In this document: positions 54,406 to 64,000 of the stretch, one piece after another | Layout: each line of letters opens with the position of its first letter | How positions within the stretch are numbered: the first letter of the stretch is position 1 | Assembly (NCBI GenBank): GCA_963281255.1 | Contig: OY725499.1 | Location: 2,054,096-2,118,095 of the forward strand | Length of the DNA stretch: 64,000 nt | Reading direction: 5' to 3' | DNA from: Aphrocallistes beatrix | Taxonomy: Eukaryota > Porifera > Hexactinellida > Sceptrulophora > Aphrocallistidae | The notes under the pieces: model-generated | Told to the model about the DNA's origin: nothing | What the model saw: the letters and a program-made list of their open reading frames with translations, nothing else | Databases searched by the model: none | Program-made: the position numbers and the translations under genes

Positions 54406-55220
54406 CAGGGTATCTCTAAAATCAGGGTAATTGTAATTACCCTGATTTTTTTAGGGTAATTGTAATTACCCTGGTTCAATCAGGGTAATTGTAATTACCC
54501 TGACTTTTTCAGGGTAATTGTAATTACAGTATAACCTCCATAAGTGGGGGAGCATGGGACGGGATAAAACTGGTTTATCCCCCATTCCCCGGTTAAAATT
54601 CAATTATAATTTTCTAGATGAGAATATCTAACAGCCTATTTGAAACTTGTAGAATTTCAGAAAATACATAGTACATAGTACATATAACACACCCATTAAT
54701 GTATCAGTTGAGTTTTATAAGTTACACAATTACATTTAGAAAACTCCACTTCCTAATATGGTACTTAGGTGGTATAATTGTTAACTTATAGTATGGAAGG
54801 GGGCGAATTCAGGGGGGGAAATTCAGGGTGGGCAATGTTACCTGTTACAATGCAACTGTCAATTGAGGAATCCTATTAATTGGACAATTGCTCTTAGGTG
54901 AGCTAAATTGTGTTTCCCGTACTTGTGTATTACAGGCTGAGCAAATCTGGATGGACATGTGAAAATGGCCCAAGTAGCGCCTATACAAATGATCCACTAT
55001 ACAATGAGTGGTCACTATAATTAACCTAAAAAAACAAAGTAATTACAATTACCCTGAAAAAAGTCAGGGTAATTACAATTACCCTGAAAAAAGTCAGGGT
55101 AATTACAATTACCCTGAAAAAGTCAGGGTAATTACAATTACCCTGATTGAACCAGGGTAATTACAATTACCCTAAAAAAATCAGGGTAATTACAATTACC
55201 CTGATTTTACAGATACCCTG
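54406..55220. mobile_element. DNA transposon with arrays of AGGGTAATTGTAATTACCCT palindromes
   Basis: Ends CAGGGTATCT and its complement, with TA on both sides. Behind each end stands an array of a 20-base perfect palindrome (AGGGTAATTGTAATTACCCT): about four units on the left and six on the right, separated by 7-10 base AT-rich spacers that differ between units but repeat in the same order on both sides. The centre (54530-55020) has no coding sequence; a CAGTATAACCTCCATAAGTG pogo-like end is at 54527. A non-autonomous member of an unidentified TA-inserting family. Confidence 0.75.
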
Positions 55221-55240
55221 TAACATATATATATATATAT

Positions 55241-55878
55241 CAGGGTTGAAACCGAATAATTGATTATTCGGTTTAACCAAATATTATTTGCAAATAATTG
55301 ATATTTGGTTTGTAACCAAATATCATTATTTGGTATTCGGTTGAGAACCAAATAATTTGGTCAACCGAATAATTTGGTCAACCAAATAATTTGGTCAACC
55401 GAATAATTTGGTCAACCGAATAATTTGGTCAACCAAATAATTTGGTCAACCGAATAATTTGGTCAACCAAATAATTTGGTCAACCAAATAATTTGGTCAA
55501 CCAAATAATTTGGTCAATCGAATAATTTGGTCAACCGAATAATTTGGTCAACCGAATATTTGGCCAAACAAATAATTTGCATGCTTTCCCAACACAATAA
55601 TCGCATGTTCTTACATGAAGTGGTCCGAACACAAATAAATATAATTGGCTTACTTATACTTGAATATATTTTTGTATAAATATTTATATAAACATTTATG
55701 CAAAAATATAATCAAGTATTATTTGGTTAACCAAATTATTCGGTTGACCAAATTATTTGGTCTGACCATTATTCGGTTAACCAAATTATTCGGTTTGACC
55801 ATTATTCGGTTAACCAAATTATTTGGTCTGACCATTATTCGGTTAAAATGGTATTTGGTTGAAGGGGTTTCAACCTTG
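55241..55878. mobile_element. hAT MITE with expanded 17-bp minisatellite
   Basis: Ends CAGGGTTGAAACC and the complement of CAAGGTTGAAACC; flanked by ATATATAT on both sides. Its left part holds about 12-13 tandem units of a 17-base motif (AATAATTTGGTCAACCG/A) at 55345-55560; the right part holds the inverted form (TTATTCGGTTAACCAAA and TTTGGTCTGACCA). Related to the repeat at 2519-2916. Confidence 0.8.
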
Positions 55879-56263
55879 ATATATATATATATATATACGA
55901 ATTGATTGAAGAAACTGCAGGTCATAGAAAGCTGATCTTTGGCATGTGGGGGTCTTTTGGCTATGGCTCCACTTTGTTCTGAGCTCAGACGAAAATGTCG
56001 ACTCAAATTAGAAATTTCAGTTTTTCGGCTAGAACAGCCATTTTAGGTGATAGAAGGCTGAAATTTTAATTAGATTAAGCATTTATCATTAAATTTAAGT
56101 TATGGTGACATGACAACATTTTCAACCCCAATTTTTATTGCTTATCCTATTCGAGCAATCTAAATATACTCAGAAAGTTACTTTGGTAAATTATTTGTAT
56201 TTATTATGTGCATAATATTCTTCTAGATTTTTTTCAATTATTTTTACTGAAAACCTATCTCAG

Positions 56264-57815
56264 TTGATTCTCCAAATGACAAATATCAAATTAAATGAGT
56301 ATTTACATCTACACCCTGATAATAAATCTCAATATTTTGGTGAATTTTCAATGGTGGAATTGAATGCTTTTTATGGATTGATAACTTTGTCGGGTGTATT
56401 TCACTCTAACAAGGAATCGATCTCCGAATTATTTTCAGAAGATGTGAATAAAGCTAAACCTATTTTTAAATCAACAATGGCTCGCGAAAGACAAAGCTTT
56501 TTTCAAATTTTTGCGTTTTGATAATTGCGGTACGCGTGTTCAACGATATTCACTTGACAAATTAGCTCCTATCCGTGAAGTCTATGAATTAATTAATAAT
56601 TATTTGAGAACGTTTTACGTCCCAGGTACCTTTGTGACTGTGGACGAGCACCTTGCAAGGTATCGAGATGTCCATTCAAACAATATATACCCAGTAAGCA
56701 GGACCGTTATGGCATAAAAATTTTTGTATTGGCAGATGCGAAAACATTCTATCAAAATTAATTTGGAAATTTATACTGGAAAATCGAAATTAAATAACTC
56801 ACCTGAAGAGATTGTTATGCGATTGGCAACTGTATTAGATCCCGGTCACATTATTACTGGGGCCAATTTTTTCACCTCTTTAAAACTCTCTCACCGTCTC
56901 TTAAATGAAAGAAAAGTGGGGTACTTAGGGACAATCCGAAAAATTAGAAAATAGGTTCCCCGATCCCTTCATCCAACCATTGCACGTCCTCTTTTCTCAA
57001 CTAAATATCTATATACTAATAATAACATCCTCATTTCATGCATCCCCAAAAAGAATAGAAACATATTTTCACTCAGTAGCATCCACAAAAAAGTCCTTTT
57101 CTCTGAAGGATATAAGAAAAAAAGTAATGTGATTTTAGATTATAACAAATCTAAATCTGGGGTCGATAAATTAGATCAACAATTAAAGGAATATAGAAGT
57201 TATAGGGTAACTTCAAGATGGCCCTGTGTTGTATTCTATGATTTATTAGGTTTTACAACTATTGCTGCATGGGTCCTGTACTATCTTAAATTCCCGGACT
57301 GTGGTTTAGTAAAACGAAAAAATAGAAAGGAATTCTTGTATCAACTTGGTAAACAATTGTGTAACCCTTTGATTTTACATAGAACAGAATCTCCAGGATT
57401 TAAATATTGTAAAAGTGCACTAAAGTCGGCTATTAGTTCTTCAGCTATTAGAACTCAATCCGATTCTCTTGAGAAGAATCCTACAAATTTGCAAACATAT
57501 AATCGTCCTGAACATTCTAATTGTACCGAAAGATATCCCGGACAATCTATTTCTCCCGAATTATCCCATATTGATAATTTGATGCCAACCTCATCTCTTC
57601 ATTCTGCTATATCACCAGAAATTCAAATTGAAATTATAGCAACTCACAAATTCCTCCGATTTAGATTTTCAGAAACCTAAATTAAAAAGGAAGAGGTGTG
57701 CAATTTGCGAGAGGAACTCTGATAAAAAATATATTAAATCGTGTCATTTTTGTGGAAAAATTATTTGTCCTCAACATGCTAAAATATTTTCCGTCTGCAC
57801 GCACATGTTGTGAAG
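56264..57815 (+). pseudogene. piggyBac-type transposase relic
   Basis: Only a few breaks: frame change near 56515, stop at 56715, stop at 56952. Order: MVELNAFYGLITLSGVF, LRFDNCG..., DKLAPIREVYELINNYL, TVDEHLARYRD (first catalytic Asp), ANFFTSLKL, VGYLGTIRK, YNKSKSGVDKLDQQLKEYR (third catalytic Asp), RWPCVVFYDLLG, and a C-terminal cysteine-rich finger (CAICERNSDKKYIKSCHFCG, ICPQHAK). At the second catalytic position the family DNxFTS is ANFFTS, so the Asp is lost. TTAA ends were not located. Confidence 0.88.
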
Positions 57816-58437
57816 ATTCGCTAATGTAGCAGCACATTTTAATTTTTATAATTATTTAATGTAGTACTACTGCATTAACATCATAGCCAATTCTCTATGC
57901 CTAATGGTAGTATTTGGTAATTTTTATTTTATTATTTTTATATCCTTATTGTTTTTTATTTTTTTAATTGGTGACAACGCGTTTCGCTTGCTTGCGCTGC
58001 GCTTTTGCTGGACACTTGGAGTCCGCAGGAGGCGCCCAACGTATTCCTAACTATAGTTGAAGAATAAAATTATAAATTTTGCAATTGAATCGTCAACCAC
58101 TAGTATATAGAATATTTTTGACATTTGTTTACGTTATGAAACTATTTTAAACAAAAATAAACAAACATTTTATCATGGACCCTCGAAACACAATATTCGG
58201 AATCTACATTTTAGAAACTTCCATATGATCCGTTAAAAGCAAATCTCTAGCTAATTTTAAAATTTGTATACTTTATGAACCTATTGTAAACAAAAACAAA
58301 CAAATTACTTATCATGAACCCCTGAAAACACAATATTCGGAATATACACCCTCGAAAACCCTATTTGAATCGTTGAAACGTAATCTCTTCCTTTTGTTTG
58401 AAAATTACTTTAAAGGTGTGAAAATATGGTACATTGT
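57816..58437. other. Intergenic with a repeat-X fragment
   Basis: The GC-rich start of repeat X is at 57966-58040 (GCGTTTCGCTTGCTTGCGCT), followed by unrelated AT-rich DNA in which two diverged copies of an about 170-bp segment recur (TTAAACAAAAATAAACAAA..., CACAATATTCGGAAT; 58140 and 58290). No gene recognised. Confidence 0.45.
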
Positions 58438-58930
58438 ACGAGGGTCACTCAATATGTTTTGAGCCTGGAGTAGTTGCATCCGTTCGATTTTGTTGAAAAT
58501 TTCTAGGATTATTCACCTACCTATTATTATCTTTGACTTTGAGTTTGATTTCAATCGGACAAGTTTCTAAAATATTGTGATGAAGAAATTGTCTAAGATA
58601 TTTCGTATTAGCATCTATGAAAAGACACAAGTGTTGAATTGGGATATCTTTGAACATTTATTTATGTTTTGCAAACGAAATTTAAATATGATAATCATAG
58701 AATCCTTGTGAATATATCGCATCATTGATAATATTGAATTATCAAAAGTTTGTTTCCAACTATCATTTTTCCATAAAGAGAATAAATAAAATTCCATAGG
58801 AAATGACTTGAAAATGTGTCGGAGTCCACAAGGACACTCCATTATATGTGGTATAATATTTTAGAAACTTGTCCAATCTAACTCAAAGCCAAAGATACAA
58901 ATAATAATAGGTAGATGAATAATCATATTC
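58438..58930. mobile_element. mariner-end foldback MITE
   Basis: Starts CGAGGGTCACTCAATATGTT, a typical mariner terminus. Internal arms of about 70 bp pair (ATTATTCACCTACCTATTAT at 58510 against its complement at 58905; ACAAGTTTCTAAAATATT against 58860). The right terminus is not clear. Confidence 0.65.
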
Positions 58931-59232
58931 AAAGCACAGGGCGCACATTAGACACTGGGATTTGACATTTGAACTTACTCCAGGGTGGGGCTTTTGAAAA
59001 ATTGTCGTGTCAAACCCCCACATATGCCCGGACTGGGGGATGTAGGGATGGCAATTGATAGGTGCATTATTGTCCGGCTCTTCGAACATGTGAATGTTGC
59101 CATTTTCCATCTTTCTTTTCCAATTCTGAAGTTTCATTTGAAAAGTTTGTCATTCAAATCGAAAACGTATTTACAAGTATTTTGCCCTGTAGAGAGAGAT
59201 TTAAGCTATTAATGTGATCAAAATAATCAACA

Positions 59233-59460
59233 AGTATTCTGTGTAGTGTTTTGTATGGGGTCAAAAACGACCCCAAAGTATTCCGTGTAGTGTTTCGTAT
59301 GGGGTCAAAAGGGACCCCAAAGTATTCCGTGTAGTGTTTCGTATGGGGTCAAAAGGGACCCCAAAGTATTCCGAGTAGTGTTTCGTGTGGGGTCAAAAAG
59401 GACCCCAAAGTATTCCGTGTAGTGTTTCGAGTGGGGTCAAAAAGGACCCCAAAGTTTTCT
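59233..59460. repeat. 44-bp tandem repeat, five units
   Basis: Unit begins AGTATTCCGTGTAGTGTTTC and ends GGGGTCAAAAAGGACCCC, a hairpin (GGGGTC/GACCCC) in each unit. Five nearly identical units plus a partial one. Confidence 0.92.
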
Positions 59461-59541
59461 GTGAGGGATTTATTACCTATGTCACAGGGGGTTAAATAAC
59501 TTAATCATATCCATAGGCGTAGGCTATGGTAGGGTTGGAGG

Positions 59542-60094
59542 TAGGGGTTACAATCCCGGTCCATTTTACCTCCGGGATTCAATCCCGGGATTAGTTTTAT
59601 AATCCCGATCCCGATATTTCAATCCCGGGATTACCTTCTCAATCCCGGGATCCCGAAACTTTAGTCAATTGAACAATTTCCTTACAATTACCAATCACAC
59701 TACTTGGAAACAAGATCCTATTTACAATGGTAACTTACAAATACACTATTCAGTGTCAAATAACAACAATACGATTTATAAGTATGTACTGTATTACTAT
59801 TTACTAATCTATAAATAGACTTTCTATAATAATAAATAATCAAAAATTACGATTATCTCATATTTTTATGGCAGAAAGTACATCCCTTGTTTTCAAAGAG
59901 TTTGTCAAGAATTAAATTAAATAATATCTTCCTTCTCTAAATTTTCAAAATTAAAATTTAAATAAATTTTGCTGCAAGATACAATCCCGAAAAATCCCGG
60001 GATCCCGGGATTGGAAAGATCTTGAATCCCGGGATTAAAAATATCAATCCCGAAATCCCGGGATTGAGAAATTTGGCCGGGATTGGAATCCCTA
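59542..60094. mobile_element. hAT MITE with ATCCCGGGAT arrays, 553 bp
   Basis: Ends TAGGGGTTACAATCCCGG and the complement of TAGGGATTCCAATCCCGG; perfect 8-bp target duplication GTTGGAGG (59534-59541 and 60095-60102). Both ends carry multiple AATCCCGGGATT palindromes around an AT-rich centre. Confidence 0.93.
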
Positions 60095-60102
60095 GTTGGA
60101 GG

Positions 60103-60651
60103 GCCATGACCTGACCAATAATTTCTCGAAGGCTATTAAATTAGCCATATGCTTTCTCCAAAATGGCCCACCAATCCTCAGCCAGAGTCTACGCCCTTGC
60201 CAGGCGCGGATTATGTAGACTTGATTCAGAATAGGATTTCTAGTTCGAGTAAATGCTACTTGAACCTCTCGTCACGAAATTAAAATGCCAATTTTACACT
60301 CAATTGGACAATATTTCGAACTTACAAAGCTCCCTCCCTTTCACACTTTTCTTATATATATAATCTCCAAAATGTTGACTTTTAATCTCCATTCATTCCA
60401 AAAAAACTAAAATGCCACTCCACCACCTTCTCACGAAACTAGAGTAAAACTCGCATTCTGACAAAGTCTCGATAAATTTATTCTGACTAATGACTACTTC
60501 AAGATCCTGAAAAATACAGCGTCCCAATTTCGTACAATTGACAATATTCCAAATTACGATTCGGACAAATGACAATATTCCAAAAAATCGATCCGGACAA
60601 ATGACAGTTAATGCAGTTCGGACAAATGCTGGGTCCCCTAACCATGCATAA
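60103..60651. other. No gene recognised; short local repeats
   Basis: At 60535-60630 the motif CGGACAAATGACA(A/G)T recurs three times at about 40-base spacing. No coding sequence seen. Confidence 0.4.
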
Positions 60652-61480
60652 TAGAAATGTATTACCAGCATATATAAATATGGTGTCAAAGTACCCATAT
60701 CCATTGTTAAAATTTAGATTAGTCATCATATGATTGCGCATTAGGTTATATTTGTGACAAATTTTAGTGATTTTCAGAGACCGTTAAAGAGCACTTCTAA
60801 GTGTTTTTATTATAAATTTTGTTGCATGGAAGTGAGCCGTGAATGGGCTCATGCGAAAATTTGGATTTTTTCATGGAATGTTGCTACATTTCAGTGTTGC
60901 TATGGAAACGTATTTTGGCCAGTTGGGGTCATATCTTGAAAACCGCAAGAGCTATACACTAAAATTTTATTCTATTTGATAACCAATATACTACTCCTCA
61001 TTATGCGATAATATAATTTTATGTCGAAATTTAATGGTTTACGAAATATTCGACAAATTACCAGATGTGACCAATATGATAAATTGTCTAATAACTCGTA
61101 AACCATTGAATTTAGACATATAAATTATATTATCGCATAATGAGAAGTAGTATATTGGTTATCAAATAGAATAAAATTTGAGTGTCTAGCTCTTGCGGTT
61201 TTCAAGATATGACCCCAACTGGCTAAAATACGTTTCCATTAGCAACACTGGAATGTAGCAACATTCGATGAAATATTCCAAATTTTTCGCATCAACCCAT
61301 TCACGGCTCACTTCTATGCGCCAAAATTTATAATAAAAACACTTAGAAGTGCCCTTAAACGGTTTCTGAAAACCACTAAATTTGTCTCAAATATAACCTA
61401 TTGCGCAATCATTGATAACCGATCTAAATTTTAACATTTGTGGGTACTTTGACACCATATATATATATATATATATATAC
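60652..61480. repeat. Foldback repeat, second near-complete copy
   Basis: Same family as 12407-13445: axis near 61065, arms of about 400 bp, with TACCAGCATATATAAATATG at the left and a TA microsatellite at the right where the 12.4-kb copy has ATATTTATATATGCTGG. Arms pair well, so the structure is maintained or was recently formed. Confidence 0.88.
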
Positions 61481-61529
61481 TATTGTATAGGATTCTAGAT
61501 GAATTGGATGTTGAAATATCCATTTGGCT

Positions 61530-61975
61530 TGCTCGAGGGAAGATCGAAATGTGGACAAAATCTGACAAAAAAAGAATAGTCCCAACAACTACTAAGTATA
61601 CACCAAAATCAATGTATGGGCGGGGTTTAGTTCAATAGGAACGTTTCCTCTCTGTATTTACCGAAAATATAAACAGTAAAATGTTTATTGATAAGGGACA
61701 TTCTTTTGACTCAGGCAGAGGGTTTTGAATGGCGTATAGTCAGGGACAATGATCCAAAACATACTTCTAAAGTTTTCAAGGCATATCGCTCATATATCCC
61801 GAGTCAACTACAGTAGAAAGTCAGTTATCCGAACTTGATGGGACCAAAGGTGATTTGGATAAGTGAAATGTTCGGAAAACTGAAGTTTGTAAAACTGAGT
61901 TCAGATAAGTGACTTTCTACTACAGGACTATCCTAATCAGATTTTCTATCCTTGCTACAAGTAAATATCAACCAA
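61530..61975 (+). pseudogene. Tc1 transposase relic
   Basis: Broken frames on the plus strand include GTFPLCIY at 61630, EWRIVRDNDPKHTSKVFKAY (second catalytic Asp block) near 61725-61785 and SYIPSQLQ before a TAG. A pogo-like MITE inserted just after. Confidence 0.7.
61811..61922. mobile_element. pogo-like MITE, 112 bp
   Basis: CAGTAGAAAGTCAGTTATCC against the complement of TAGTAGAAAGTCACTTATCT at the right. TA flank at the left; the right flank is decayed. Confidence 0.75.
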
Positions 61976-62213
61976 GAAACGAGAATTCAACGAATTTTTG
62001 AAGAAAAATAGAAAGAGTTGATTACAAATCTGATTCTCAGCAGTCACATTCGATTCTATATGCACCACCTCAATGAACAGTACACAACCATAGATGTATC
62101 ATCCAATAGGCTAAGTAGGCCGTAGCCTAGGGGCCCGTGGGTTCTGGGAGCCCCACGAAATCTGTAATTTTACTGTAATTACTTCATTTTAGATCTATTT
62201 CATCCTAGATTGA

Positions 62214-62430
62214 CACACACCATGGATATTCATCAGTCTATCGCAACTTAACACTCACTAGAGCAAATATTATGGATTCTATCATTTTTGAGACATTTTG
62301 TCAAATATATATGCAGACCAATCAAGTCAGACGATTATTAATTGTAATGCCGAGTATGATAGAATCCCTACAGCTTACTCTAGTGAGTTTGTCAAGTTAC
62401 GATAACTAATGAATATCCATGGTGTGTTTA
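62214..62430. repeat. Inverted repeat, arms of about 70 bp
   Basis: ACACACCATGGATATTCAT at 62215 pairs with ATGAATATCCATGGTGTGT at 62408; the arms continue through CTCTAGTGAGT and TATTATGGATTCTATCA. Probably a MITE. Confidence 0.7.
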
Positions 62431-63465
62431 AGTTACAATTAAACAGATCTATCAAAGTGTTATTCTTCTTTTCTTCCAATTCCATTAGTTCTGAATAACG
62501 AATCGAAGTTTGTAAATCTAAAATAAGTCAATGAGTATATTGTATTCTATTACTGGTCTTTAGTTTTAAACATTTAATGAGTTCAAATAATTCAAGTTGC
62601 ATAAATTATATATTGTTGACTTATTTTTGTTAGAAATAAGTACTTATGTTTGGAAATAATGAAAGAAATGTTATCAACTTCACAGCTGCTTTGCCTCTAG
62701 ACGCACTGGAGAAGCATACAGTGCCTCCAGATCTCCAGCTGTTTGGTTAACCTCACCCCTCCCCCTCCCAATCAAAGTGTTCTTACCCCGATGCATTCAT
62801 ATATATGTTGAAAGGAAAGGAGCCCATAATTCTACACAGCATATTACAGTGTGTTTCATAATTATTGGCACTAGACTTTAACTTAATGTAGTAGTATCAA
62901 ACCTGTACTTGGAAAGAGTATTATAATTTCAGTATAACCTCATGTATGTATTTTATATAGTACATTGTTTTGAATCTATATATATAGTACATTGTTTTGA
63001 ATCCCACTATCATACCATGTGATTACCCAGCATCTTTTTTAGAATGCAAACTCATTCTTTGTCTCAGTTTTATCATAATTCCAACCACAGTTTGCTATGG
63101 TATAGCAAAGTTTTCTTCTTTACCCTTAATTTATTTATAGAAATATCTAAGCATGTATACTACTATATCTTGTAGCTATGCAATTCTTGAGGATTTGTTC
63201 AAAGTATTCAGCAAGATATAGGTTCTGAAAGTCAGAATTAGGGGTGTGATTGAGGCCCGCAGAGAATAACAATGTAAAAAGTGGAATTTAGCCCATAAAA
63301 TTCACAATTTTGAACTTAACTAAAAGTAATGGTTTAACTAATAATTAGTGCTATTTGTGGGTATTGACCACAAATACAATTATTTTTCAGAGCCTACATC
63401 TTTCCGATTCCCTTGAACAAATACGCAAGAATTGCACAACTACAAGATGTATATGTTAGAACAAA
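62431..63465. other. No gene recognised
   Basis: AT-rich. CAGTGTGTTTCATAATTATT at 62848 is a Tc1-like end without a partner. CATTGTTTTGAATC is doubled at 62964-63001. Confidence 0.35.
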
Positions 63466-63469
63466 TTTG

Positions 63470-63738
63470 CGAAATCAACAATTATGCATAATTGTTCATT
63501 TTACAACAATTATGCATAATTGTTCATCTAATGTAACAATTATGCACAATTGTTGTGAAATGAACAGTTTTACATAATTGTTAATAATGTAAGCAACAAT
63601 TATGCATAATTGTTGTGAAATGAACAGTTTTACATAATTGTTAAAAATGGAAGCAACAATTATGCATAATTGTTGTGAAATGAACAGTTTTACATAATTG
63701 TTAAAAATGGAAGCAACAATTATGCATAATTATTAATG
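63470..63738. repeat. 60-bp tandem repeat of ATTATGCATAAT palindromes
   Basis: From 63534 the period is exactly 60 bases: CAACAATTATGCATAATTGT, TGTGAAATGAACAGTTTTAC, then ATAATTGTTAAAAATGGAAG. Three full units plus irregular units upstream (63470-63533). Each unit carries the palindrome ACAATTATGCATAATTGT. Confidence 0.92.
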
Positions 63739-63795
63739 GTGCTACTGAGTTCCAAAGAAAAACCAATTTATTGAACAAAAAAATAATTGGTAGTA

Positions 63796-64000
63796 CAGTC
63801 CACTCCCCGAAAACCGGGGCACCTCGGGACCAGAGCTCAGCCTTCAGCCATTGTATAGTATATACGTATATGTACACACTACACAGTCAGTCTGTCACAT
63901 AAATAACTATAATTTCACTATAACACAACAAGCATAACCGTATGGAGCAAAGTAAGGCTCAGTCTAACACACGAAATTCCAAAATTTCTCTTCCGACGGT
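63796..64000. mobile_element. pogo-like element, left end only
   Basis: CAGTCCACTCCCCGAAAACC, GGGGCACCTCGGGACC after TA (63794-63795) is a pogo/Tigger-type end with an internal hairpin. No right end within the window. Confidence 0.5.

Larger units (their letters stand above)
54338..56110 (-). repeat. Dispersed repeat X, copy D, split twice
   Basis: The 3' end of repeat X (complement of TCGAGTTTTAATAGTAAGG) lies at 54338-54362, followed by its TA microsatellite; the body continues at 55890 (GAATTGATTGAAGAAACTGC, TTCTGAGCTCAGACGAAAAT) to about 56110. A palindrome-rich element (54406-55220) and a hAT element (55241-55878) both inserted into the microsatellite. Confidence 0.8.

Noticed and set aside
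59233-63738. Tandem repeats as CRISPR arrays
   Set aside because: Head-to-tail units without unique spacers, in a eukaryotic genome.

Overview
This is a AT-rich, repeat-rich animal nuclear sequence. Evidence for an animal: a spliced cadherin gene with signal peptide, TRAF-type zinc-finger proteins, THADA, WBP11, SLC33A1, a CFAP46-like exon, and many eukaryotic DNA transposons. The stand-alone NHL propeller and the small TRAF-like cluster remind me of protein expansions in glass sponges (Hexactinellida). That placement rests on memory of family style only (about 0.5). Several long genes are single-exon (THADA with 1744 codons, WBP11, SLC33A1, ARL-like, NHL, TRAF-like), while the cadherin and CFAP46-like genes are interrupted by introns.

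Layout. 1-4.2 kb: repeats, then the 5' part of a cadherin gene on the minus strand (four exons, running off the left edge). 6.5-8.0 kb: intact TRAF-like gene (+). 9.4-13.4 kb: two Tc1 relics and a 1-kb foldback repeat. 14.1-14.5 kb: small Maf-like bZIP gene (-). 16.8-20.2 kb: another foldback, then a palindromic pair of copies of a repeat-borne protein family I cannot name. 20.8-23.5 kb: a TRAF-like gene broken by one in-frame TGA, and a degraded third copy. 24-25.3 kb: RING, hAT and mariner remnants. 25.7-41.4 kb is the gene-rich core: THADA (-), ARL-like GTPase (+), WBP11 (-), SLC33A1 (-), NHL-repeat protein (-). 41.5-44.6 kb: a second, unlinked relic of the unnamed family. 44.9-64 kb: mainly nested repeats (hAT, pogo/Tigger, Tc1/mariner, piggyBac, THAP relics, tRNA-type SINE, minisatellites, foldbacks), with a CFAP46-like exon at 50.4-50.8 kb and a 200-base gap at 46.8 kb.

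The housekeeping genes do not form an operon or a common pathway: tRNA modification (THADA), splicing (WBP11), acetyl-CoA transport (SLC33A1), small-GTPase signalling (ARL). The TRAF-like genes are a local tandem family with one live and two damaged members. The most unusual material is the unnamed protein family found in two separate relics (17.8-20.2 and 41.5-44.6 kb), which combines an acidic PIN-like motif region with, in one relic, a CXC-like cysteine cluster. Next come the long foldback repeats and the in-frame TGA that replaces a zinc-ligand cysteine. All family assignments are by eye; no searches were run.
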